Source: Perkinsus olseni
Lineage: Eukaryota > Perkinsozoa > Perkinsida > Perkinsidae
NCBI GenBank assembly: GCA_013115135.1
Contig: JABANP010000386.1
Span: forward strand, 1 to 52,113
Length of the DNA stretch: 52,113 nucleotides
Direction of reading: 5' to 3'
The notes beneath the pieces were generated by a model, which did not search any database, had not been told where the DNA came from, and saw nothing but the letters and a program-made list of their open reading frames with translations. The translations under genes were made by a program, and so were the position numbers. This document shows positions 31,901 through 40,653 of the stretch, piece after piece. Each line of letters begins with the position of its first letter. Positions within the stretch are counted from its first letter, which is position 1.

Positions 31901-32534
31901 GAGGCCGTTGATCCGATGGACTGTTGGAGGATAAGGCTCGTGGGAGATCCAGTAGGGATGGGCACTGGATGGGGTGCGCAGAGCGAGGTGTGCTTGGAGC
32001 GGGCCTCTAGCGTTTCTCGGGAATGAATCCTTTCGGTGTGCTTCTTGTCTCCATGTACGCCTCGGCTGGAGAGAAATAATCCGCACGCACACCCTAAATG
32101 ATCCGATTTGACATAACGAAGCTCCGCTCGCTCCGCAATCAATGGTCATACTTAAAAAACAAGAAAAGGGTGAGCTTGTGCGAAGGATCCTTTGGATTAG
32201 AGCTAGTGCCCAGACTACTCTGCACGAATAAACAGAGACGGAGCGTGATACTCTTTTCCCTCTAAGATCACGCATACGCAAGGCGATAATGAGTAACACT
32301 AGACACGATGACTCGACTTGGCTCGCCACGGACGACGACAGGAAACTTTTGATGTCGTTAGTTACGACTCGTAGCGCAGTAATCCTGCAGGTATCGTACA
32401 CAACAGCCGAGGGTAGCAGCTCTCCCGGGGTAGTGGCTGTAGAGTCGCTGAGATGGCCCGGAGCAGCAACAATAGCTCAGCAGAGTAGTGGTGTTCTTTC
32501 CAACGTCTATGTTGGCTACGGCGTGCGCAAGTAA
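28998..32534 (+). CDS. radial spoke head protein 4/6 homologue, multi-exon
   Basis: Component of the radial spoke head of motile 9+2 flagella. Exons: N-terminal exon ending 29213, then 29512-29581, 29694-29832, 29887-29999, 30263-30353, 30604-30709, 30758-30876, 30974-31055, 31101-31185, 31364-31465, 31510-31611, 31862-31951, 32391-32534. Hallmarks in order: ISRYVKDLYP, GSDAKMLRFWGKIL, QDYYIAEA, GANLYTYFV, AWVELPQ, ASRSCKRLFAGDL, EYLRSVIARISAA, DKWVHARPYLL, DPMDCWRIRLVG, ESLRWPGAATIAQ, NVYVGYGVRK and a stop. Splice phases agree, yet frame breaks of one base occur near 29177, within 29887-29999 and within 31101-31185, and the N-terminal exon is also inconsistent. So either the assembly has indels or the gene is newly decaying. 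The 263-nt intron 30000-30262 carries an antisense tRNA gene. Confidence 0.87.
30149..30220 (-). tRNA. tRNA-Glu (CTC)
   Basis: 72-nt cloverleaf on the minus strand: acceptor TCCGATG/CATCGGA, D-arm TAGTCTAGCTGG, anticodon loop with CTC (GGCTCTCACC), T-arm with GGTTCGAGTCC. No intron and no encoded CCA. It lies inside an intron of the radial-spoke gene, on the opposite strand. Confidence 0.95.
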
Positions 32535-35012
32535 GAGCGATCACCGCCGCTGTCGAATGGAAGGCTTCTTTCCCCGTCAGGGACCAACCCTCCCTTTTGC
32601 CTGTTGAGGGCCCATCGGTTGTGATGGTCGGAAGCAGCGGACATCGAGGAGCAGCCGGAGCCCTTCCCGGCTGAGGGCGATGAGGTGGTTGGTGCTGACG
32701 GAGATGAGGATGAAGAATGATGATTACACGTCATGTTGTGATGTGATTAGTGGTGCTGTTACGTTGTTGAGTTCTTGCAAGCTCGTCCTGACGAGAAAGT
32801 CTAGCACGGCATGACGAGGCGCTGTCGGGACTGGATTAGATGGTCTGGTCTGTTCCTCCCGCTCGTTGTGGCAGTAGCATTCGGGATAAGTCACTAACGC
32901 AACACAGAGCTCTTCGTCAAGTTGGTGAATCATCGGCAACTAACCCTGAAACATCGTAACTCGAACTGACCCACACACGAGGCGCGCGGTCATCGGAAGG
33001 CACCAGGCCACTATCTCTCGGAACACACTATCTATTCGATCAGTCGCTATCTGCCTGGATTGTTGCTTCTCCGTTGTTGCTCATAGTCAAGGCAAGGCGA
33101 GAAGGAGTATGAGTCTTCTACCTGGATCTATTCTGGGGACGGGAGTATTAGCTATGCACGCATGCACAAGATGATCGGCGCGCAATGAGTAACACTTTCC
33201 CCTCCGAGTAGAGAAATGGGATGATGATGAATGAGGTTGAAGGTGAGGGGACACTGGAGATTCGTCCAGGATGGAGCCGGTGCTAAAAGCACCTTTCCGA
33301 AAGGTGCGGTAGTACGTTGTACGCACCATAACACCTCGTGTGCCTTCGCTCCGCCCTCGACATGCTGGTCGCGCCTCGCTTCAGCAATCGATTGCTCATT
33401 GAATACGCTAATCTGCGCCCCACGCGGGTGAAACGTATCGAGCAGCCCTTCTGATAGTTATCTCTCGCGTTCAGCATGGCTGGAACCCCAACACAAGGAC
33501 ACAATGTTCGAGACGGCGGAGGTCCGATGAGGGTTCAAACAGGCGCGGAAGGCTCACAGTTTCTTTACCTGAGGTCTTCGAGAAGTGAGCCACAAGTTCC
33601 GTCGGGACGAAACCAGGTATCCTGGTTGTCGATGACCTCGCTCAGAGAGCAACATCCCTGGCTTGATGAACAGGGCCTATTCAACAGGCTAAACTGACCC
33701 CCCACGGAGAGGTACATCGGTGCTAGTCTGACTAAGCCGTACTGTCGGCGTTGGACTTTGAACTCACACACACGCTGCCTTGCCCTCTCCGCTTATCGTA
33801 GAGGCATCCATCAAGATTAGCGACGGGTCCAAAAGCAAAGCTCCACTGCATTGAAAAGACGACTGCAGCTGGCGACGGACGGAAAAGGCGCAGGACTTCA
33901 TACGAAGAACACTGCAGCAGCTGGCGACCGGGAGAGTTTTTGAAGACCGCCATTGCGTAGAAATTCTACGCCAATTCTACGATAGGATTGGCGTGATGGC
34001 AGCCGGCGGCGCCCTTTATGCTGAGATCCGTGGCGATTGTACCATATACAGCACGATGTATAAGTGGAAGTGTCGATCAAAACATCACTCAAGGTCTCAC
34101 TGTCCGGAGAACAATCGCTTGAGAAGACACTTCATCTGGGCTTTACATTTCGAAAGATCCACACACGGCCTCTGATGGAAAGCTGAATATCTCATATTCG
34201 AGGTTCTTGCTGCACAGACCGGTCAATGGCCGAACCTCGGAGTCAAAGCAGATGTTTCATTCAGCGGACGAACGAGCGATGAATCTAGGATGAAGGCTTG
34301 TACGCACCACAACACTTCGTGTCCCTGTTGAGCCTCTCGCGCTAGCAGACTAGTAATGCCAAGTCGTCCGCAAACGGTTCGAGCAGATGAAAATCGACGG
34401 TCCGACGCTCACAAATTCTCCAACCATGGTCTTCGCGGAACGCGTTACAAGTTGTGACGGTCGAACTGCGGCTGCTCTGTGAGGGATGGCATTCGGGCTC
34501 GGCATAGTGTACCTTCGCGCGTCACCATCACCGCCGCAGTGAGGTTCACGTCAACCTTACCGACGCCCGTGGGGTGTTGCGCCTGGCCGAATCTCCGAGA
34601 CCAAAGCTTTGAACGACAGAATTTTTCACACGGAGCTTTGAACTTTCACCTGCTCGGGGAACGCAAACTCCCCAACCTCATGAACACCTCATCTCACATC
34701 GTTGCGTGAAGCTTGAGGCTAGTTGTGGGCATGCGTAGTGCGCATTGCGTACGCCTCTGTCTCCCCTGCTTTGGCCACTCATCGCGCCCCATCCTCGACA
34801 ATAGGGTCCAATCAGACCATCGCTGGGTCGGAGGCTACCCACCGATTGACTCAGCCAGTTTTAGAGCTATTCGCACTCCGCTGATACTGTATCGAACCAG
34901 CCATGACCGACCGGTGCTGTCGAGTAGGTGGCGTGAGACAGCCCGCGTCACCCGTCGCCCTGTCCAAGTTGTTCACCTGTCTATCCTCACCGACGCAATT
35001 GCCGCGTCAGAT
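32535..35012. other. intergenic, 2.5 kb
   Basis: No gene supported. The words TTGTACGCACCAYAACACYTCGTGT recur at ~33316 and ~34299, and a GCAGCTGGCGACSG unit is repeated at ~33866 and ~33916. The frame of the following membrane gene is open up to 34713, but its conserved start is at 35013. Confidence 0.45.
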
Positions 35013-35711
35013 ATGGAACATTCTATTGCCGAGTACGACCCTCTCGATACCCCTTCTGGGTTCCTCCGATGGTCGAGGCCGGTGGCAGGCAAGCCTCGGA
35101 GGGACCTGCGGCGAGTTCTCAAAGAGGCGCTCCACGCGAAGAGGTCTCGGTTTCGTCTGGCCGTGTGGGCCCTGCTGTCCGCGCTAACAGTGGCTAGCGG
35201 ACTTTCGTACATCGGCACTCTCTTAACTATTTCATATAATCTCCCTTCGGTACTTCAAGTATCGGTTGAGAACCTCACTCTGGAACGATACGTTTGGTGT
35301 GGTCTGGTTAGTTTGGCGCCTCGGCTGCAGTACTGTGCGCAAGGGTCAGCGGTGTTGAAGATTCGCAACAGACTGTGGACGCAGGTGGCAATACTCAACA
35401 ACGACGACTCGGTCTTATGGTTCATGGAGACAGACTCTCTCGAGCTTGACGTCTTGGAAGTAACGCTCAGCGAGAATATACTTGTGGGACCTGTGAGCGA
35501 GCGCCTGCACACTGTGCCGATGACTCTGAAGTGGACAGCCCTAGAAGCTCCCCTAGGCTTCAATGTCACGCTCACGAACGCCTTGCTCGAAGTATATGCT
35601 CTCGGCTACTCTTTCGAATACACGAAGGATTACGACCATTTTCAAGGACCACACTTAACTCTCTCAAGTTCGTTCTTCTCGGGAGCTCCCCTACCACAGG
35701 AGCCCCACTAA
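35013..35711 (+). CDS. type II membrane family, copy 3
   Basis: 232 residues from MEHSIAEYDPLDTPSGFLRW, single exon. It has the same plan as copy 2: basic juxtamembrane region (HAKRSRFR), one membrane helix at ~48-70 (LAVWALLSALTVASGLSYI), TISYNLPSV, and the conserved cysteines in VWCGLVSL and QYCAQGS. The outer domain then diverges from copy 2. The chosen ATG matches the start of the other copies; 100 extra open codons upstream share nothing with them and are probably leader. It is followed at 36355 by copy 4 on the same strand. Confidence 0.8.
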   Translation: MEHSIAEYDPLDTPSGFLRWSRPVAGKPRRDLRRVLKEALHAKRSRFRLAVWALLSALTVASGLSYIGTLLTISYNLPSVLQVSVENLTLERYVWCGLVSLAPRLQYCAQGSAVLKIRNRLWTQVAILNNDDSVLWFMETDSLELDVLEVTLSENILVGPVSERLHTVPMTLKWTALEAPLGFNVTLTNALLEVYALGYSFEYTKDYDHFQGPHLTLSSSFFSGAPLPQEPH

Positions 35712-36354
35712 AGTGACAGACTCCCCAGTCAACGGCTACTGACAAGGCCAGGCTAACAGCTCAGGGCTAACAGCTCAGGGCTAGCAGTCTGTTGTCAGTC
35801 TTCTGGTGTCGGCTGGCCACGGTCTCTTCTTTTTCATTAGAATGCCTTTGGAGGCTCTTAGCGGAATTCTTATGCTCTCTGTGTGTGTTTAGTTCAAAGT
35901 GGATGAATGGGACTATTAGTCCCGGTCTAAAGGATCGACCCTCATCCTGTCCGAGGCTACCCCGTAGTGGTCGAGGTGATCAGTGATCACTGATAACCAC
36001 CATCAACCTAGCGTTGGGGCGTGTGTCAAACACCAGAGCGAGTCTGTGTACGTGAGTTCACAGTCCAACGCCGGTTCCGGCTTAGACTCTTTCCGACGCG
36101 CGAAGTTGGGAACTCTCTCTAGTGTTGATATGTGATGCAATCAGAAACTTCGTCAAGAGGTTTTCCTCCGAGGGACACCAAACGCCAAAGCGAGGCCGAA
36201 GACCGTTCTCGGGCGAGGGTTTCGCTATGAGACTGGGCGTTTCTCGAAAACACGGCAGTCTCTCCGAAGCAAAACGCGACGGCTGGAGTGTCACGGGTGG
36301 CACGTCACGTCACGAGATCTTCGCTCTGCGCCTGGCGCTTCCACCGGCCGTGAT

Positions 36355-37020
36355 ATGGAAACTTTCATCACCGCATACGACCCTCTCGATACCCCTTCTG
36401 GCTTTCTTCGCTGGTCCAGACCGGAGCCACACAAGCCATCACGGGAGCTATGGCGAGACGGCGGGAAGAAGCCCTGGTATCATTTAGCCACGTGGACTCT
36501 CCTATGCGGACTAGCATTGGCTTGCTGTATGTGGTACATCGGCACTCTCTTAAGAATCTCGTACAACCTTCGTTCGGTCCTTCACATATCGGTGGAGAAG
36601 CTCACTCTGGAGAAATACGTTTGGTGTGGTATGGTTACATTGGAGCCTCATGTGCAGTACTGCGCACGAGGGACGATAGACTTGAAAATCCGCAACAGAT
36701 TGTGGACGGAGATAACGATACTTCAGGGCAACTCATTCTTGTGTCTTGATGAAGCTGAGCCTCGTTTCTTGAATCGCTCGGCTACATGCATTGGTGTATT
36801 GGATATCGGGGGAGCAGCAGTGGAGCCACTGAGCGAGAAGCACTATTCTTTACCGGTGTATTTAACATCAACGATCCTCGTGGATCCCACCGGCCACAAC
36901 GTCTCTGCTCAGCGTCTCTTCCTGGGCATCCACACGCTTGGGTACCACGTTCCAGGAGTTGTGGAGTACGGCCGTCTTGAAGTACCGCCCTTCACACTCC
37001 CGGGTGACCCTCACTCGTAG
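36355..37020 (+). CDS. type II membrane family, copy 4
   Basis: 221 residues, METFITAYDPLDTPSGFLRW start, single exon. Membrane helix at ~43-65 (LATWTLLCGLALACCMWYI), then RISYNLRSV, VWCGMVTLEP, QYCARGTIDLKI and a C-terminus with TLGYHVPGVVEYGRLEVPPF, which is closer to copy 1 (TYGRLKVP-like block) than to copy 2. The shared Cys pair is kept. Tandem with copy 3 at ~640 bases, and C-terminal similarity to copy 1, suggest mixing between family members. Confidence 0.8.
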   Translation: METFITAYDPLDTPSGFLRWSRPEPHKPSRELWRDGGKKPWYHLATWTLLCGLALACCMWYIGTLLRISYNLRSVLHISVEKLTLEKYVWCGMVTLEPHVQYCARGTIDLKIRNRLWTEITILQGNSFLCLDEAEPRFLNRSATCIGVLDIGGAAVEPLSEKHYSLPVYLTSTILVDPTGHNVSAQRLFLGIHTLGYHVPGVVEYGRLEVPPFTLPGDPHS

Positions 37021-37325
37021 GTGCCCCTCCCGGTTGGCTGCGAGCCTCGGTCAGCGGCCACTGATGAAATCGATCATAGCAACTCTTGGGCGTCGACAAA
37101 ATTCTATTGCCCTTTTTTTATTCTATTCTCGAAGGCTGCCGATGATCCCGGCGCCGAGTAAAAGATTCTCCTCTAGCTTCGAGCGTGTTTTGTTCTGAGT
37201 TGCTGAGGGAGGTGCATCCCTCGAAGATTCCCTGCCCCTGTTATTGTGAGAAAAGCGAGCCCTCCCGGTTGAGCAGCGTAGAGAGAGTGGTGTGTGGGAA
37301 AGATGCTGAGGAGGAAATATAGGCT

Positions 37326-37625
37326 ATGTGGCCTTATCTGGCGCTACACTTCCACTGGGTTCAGGACGACCTCTTCAGCATCAAAGCCCAGCTCAAGGTC
37401 GGTGAGAATATTCTATGGTCATCCAGTGTAAAAAGTAGCCCGTTGCTCTGCGAGCATGATCCACTGAAGACCGACTGTCCACACCCTATCTCCTTACGTC
37501 CCGGCCTCGGTAGTATCGTTGCAGTGCATTTCACCCACTACTGCAGGATTAAGTGTAGAGAAAGTGGTCCGATGCCGAGCAGAAAAGTCTCCATCAGACG
37601 AGCACATCGACGAGAGCTGGACTGA
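37326..37625 (+). CDS. hypothetical ORF
   Basis: 99 codons from the ATG at 37326 (MWPYLALHFHWVQDDLFSIK). Protein-like composition through CEHDPLKTDCPHPISL, with several cysteines, then a basic tail that looks non-coding. No signal peptide is clear, and no family is recognised. It may be an exon of a larger gene or chance. Confidence 0.25.
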   Translation: MWPYLALHFHWVQDDLFSIKAQLKVGENILWSSSVKSSPLLCEHDPLKTDCPHPISLRPGLGSIVAVHFTHYCRIKCRESGPMPSRKVSIRRAHRRELD

Positions 37626-38039
37626 GCCGATTGCGGCATCCGATTATAAACTCACACACACCGAATATGAACAATGCCAGTCCGATCGAATAATAGCAAT
37701 CGAGCAGTCCGATACAAGGTCGAACACATTCCTTGAGCACGCAGCTCTCGGAAAGGCATCTCTCCTTAACGGTCAGCGTGTCACTCCACCATCAAACCAG
37801 CATTCGTAAGCCGGCTGATGAGAATACACCCCTCCCAACTGCCGCAAACTAAAGTCAATCTTTAATGCAGGGAAGAGCGATGATTATGATGACCGCAAAA
37901 GCGGCATACAAAAGTCGTCAATTGGCTCAGGCGAACAGTCTTCACAGGCCTTGGTCGTCACAGCATCTGCAGAATCAACACTATAGATAGTAGACAAGAC
38001 TGGCGAAATCAAGAGCTTACCCTTCGCTGCTGTTGTTGT
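37626..38039. other. intergenic
   Basis: 3' flank of eL41 copy 1; nothing else seen. Confidence 0.5.
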
Positions 38040-38159
38040 TTACTTGGAACGCTGACGCATCTTCCGGCGCTTACGCTGGAGACGGCGAGTACGCTTCTTC
38101 TTCCACTTCCAACGCATGGCCGCGCGGGCCTTCTTATAGGGGTTGGACTTATGAGCCAT
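38040..38159 (-). CDS. RPL41: 60S ribosomal protein eL41, copy 1
   Basis: A 39-residue, intron-free frame from the ATG at 38159 (MAHKSNPYKKARAA), followed by the classic 25-residue eL41 core, beginning MRWKWKKKRTRRLQ and ending KMRQRSK. In animals and fungi the protein starts at the second Met; the extended N-terminus is, as far as I recall, the form seen in other alveolates such as Plasmodium. Nearly all residues of the core are basic, as expected for a peptide buried at the subunit bridge. The 5' flank has a pyrimidine run and CACCAG 20 bases before the ATG, shared with copy 2: a plausible 5'UTR intron acceptor or trans-splice acceptor. Confidence 0.95.
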   Translation of the reverse strand: MAHKSNPYKKARAAMRWKWKKKRTRRLQRKRRKMRQRSK

Positions 38160-40137
38160 GTTGGAGAAGACCAAACCCTGGTGTGAAAAGAGAACACTAC
38201 GGCGATCCAAGCTCTATCAAATCGATCGGTCGAGCATTTTGCAAGCTTTGTGTGCTCACTGTCGCCAAGCCAGCCCAGTGGTTGCTGAGGCTTCGAAGCT
38301 TTACTTCCAACCCATGGTTTCCTCGTTCCATGTGATGGCCAATGAGATTCCACCGTGAGATATGGTCGTCCTCATTACCCTTCTACCACTCTGAGAGGTC
38401 AGCGCTATAGGACCGGTTATGCTCGGCCACGCCACCAGGCCCAGAGGTGAGTACTTCCACACCACAAATACCTTCAACAGTGAAACAGTTGTGAAGTCAC
38501 CAGCATGTAGTGGATTCCCACCCTATCCTCGACCGTTACTGGAGAGGGTGCAGCTCCGACTAAATACGTGAAGGGTCAGCCTTGTGTCTATTTTCGTCGT
38601 ACTGTCCTTGTTATGAAAGAGCTATTGAAACGTCTTTGAAACCGATCGGCAGCCCAGGCCCGCTTGATTGAAAGCAAACAGGTGATGGCTATTCCTCCAC
38701 GCGAGAACTCTACGTTGGTATAACTTTACGCCTGCGACATGGTATCTTTCATTTCGTGAATTCCTATAGTCGACTTCTTAATAGTAAACAGTAAGATGTA
38801 TCCAAAATATGAAACTCCGTGAGGGTGGTGTTGTTAACTCACCGAGCATAGGAATCGGGACACGTCCATATAGCAAAGTTGGAAATTGTAGCGAGGCACT
38901 CGGAGCCTCGTCACAGAGTGTGCTTTGCAAGCTCAAACAGGGACTTGTACGATACACATCATAGCAACAAACCTACCACAAGGGAAGCGCAACACCGAGC
39001 ACCATACACTCTTCGCCGCCTATTGTAAGCACATGGCTATCAAAGAAGTCATCACTCAAGACGAGACAGCGAGTAGTCGATAAAGCTGTCCAGAGCTGCT
39101 AGTCAAACCCGCTAAGTAGGCCAGCCAAGCTGACCGTGAACTTCGGCTTCGGTGGAGAGCCCCGGCATACGATCAACCCAAGAAGGGGACAGCATGTTCT
39201 CTTTACGATGGCAGAACCCAGCACGCACCGCTGCAGCTACTAAATTTCACCGCTTCACGCGAGGGATGTATAAAAGCCATCGACAATCACAACAGAAATG
39301 TATCGCGCAATGAACGATCTGTACCAGTACAAAAAAAGAGGTCAGACAGCTGAGCTAACGAGTGAATCTTGGCAATGTAAAAATAGAAGCCGATCACCGA
39401 CGAGAGCAGTTCAACTTCAAGTGTCGGAATTGCCGTAGACCCGACATACAGTCAAGCTGTATCGCGCAATGAACGATCTGTACCAATACGAAAATCGGTC
39501 AGACAGCTGAGCTAACGAGTCCATTTTGGCAATGTAAAAAGGAAGTTTGTCACTGACAAGCGCAGCCCAACTTCAAGTGTCGGAATTGCCGTTAACAGAT
39601 CTTATCAGAGTGAGCTGAGTTATAAGTGGAATCAGACCCCATCAAGTGGGTTCATAAGACCGTCGTGTTTTATCATCATTTGACCATATCAATGCAAATT
39701 TCCGAAGCTCTTGGTTGGGAGTAAGGATATGCTCAGCGAACTGAGACGACCTCAAACCCACTAGGATGAGCTCCGAGTTGATCTAGCGAGATATGTGGCC
39801 CTTCAGTGCAATCTACAGCTACCGACTGGGCTGAAACCAGCGTTCACCGTTTGCACAGTAGGGATGGAAGAATGCTCGCCATGAAGGGTGAGTTAATTGA
39901 GCAGAAGCAGCTAGCAACACCACGCCAAGGAGAAATCTTGAGACCGGGGTTAAAGGTAGCGGCGACAGCCTTGGACAAGTCGAATGCTGTTATCATCGTC
40001 AATGGTAATATCAACCTGAAATAGAGGAAAATGAACAAGGCGACAAAAGATTATGAACCTGGATCTCACCTTCAGGCACTTGCAATTCAGCAACCTCTCC
40101 AACAACAGCGGACGTCCAAGAAAACTCAGAAGAGAGT
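38160..40137. other. intergenic between the two eL41 genes
   Basis: No gene supported. It contains the tandem direct repeat at 39300-39593. A short plus-strand frame near 39870-40023 looks protein-like but is isolated. Confidence 0.45.
39300..39593. repeat. tandem direct repeat, two ~136-bp units
   Basis: Unit 1 at 39300-39436 and unit 2 at 39459-39593 share GTATCGCGCAATGAACGATC, GGTCAGACAGCTGAGCTAAC, GGCAATGTAAAAA and CTTCAAGTGTCGGAATTGCC. The middle parts differ by substitutions and small indels. No long open frame is shared. Confidence 0.9.
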
Positions 40138-40257
40138 TTACTTGGAACGCTGACGCATCTTCCGGCGCTTACGCTGAAGACGGCGAGTACGCTTCTTCTT
40201 CCACTTCCAACGCATGGCCGCGCGGGCCTTCTTATAGGGGTTGGACTTATGAGCCAT
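40138..40257 (-). CDS. RPL41: 60S ribosomal protein eL41, copy 2
   Basis: Encodes the same 39-residue protein as copy 1, with only a synonymous change visible (CTG/CTT-type wobble in the LQRK part). About 70 bases of 5' flank are also conserved, including the CACCAG-GGTTTGGTC leader, after which similarity ends. The 3' flanks differ. Duplicate genes with a shared core promoter or leader point to a recent duplication, or to selection on the leader. Confidence 0.95.
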   Translation of the reverse strand: MAHKSNPYKKARAAMRWKWKKKRTRRLQRKRRKMRQRSK

Positions 40258-40653
40258 GTTGGAGAAGACCAAACCCTGGTGTGAAGAGAACACTACGGGG
40301 ATCCAAGCTCTATCAAATCGATCAGTCGATCGATTCGAAAAATGGCAAAGCTTTAGCGGAGCGATGCAACCCGGCCACGTCCATCACGGCGCAGGTTGCC
40401 GATCGCGAGCATCCAAGCAACGAATACGATTCATTATGGCGTTAGGTGCTGCTAGTAGTTCAGAAAAAGCGTCTTTTGGCGGAGCGAAACGCCGCTTCCG
40501 TCTCGTCTCGTCTCGGGTTTTGCCTTGTGTTGTCGCTTATCAGCAGCGTATCGTCGCTTCTGCTAAGTGCCGCTATATACTTTGGATAGGAATGATGATT
40601 TTCAACTAACAGAAGAATCTTACAGTATTCCGTCTAGCCCGGTGAATTCCAAA

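Noticed and set aside
31724..32401. 225-codon minus-strand open frame
   Set aside because: It runs antisense across a radial-spoke exon and a large intron; the plus-strand model is supported by family motifs.
34713..35012. 100-codon upstream extension of membrane-family copy 3
   Set aside because: The other copies start at the equivalent of 35013, and the extra residues share nothing with them.
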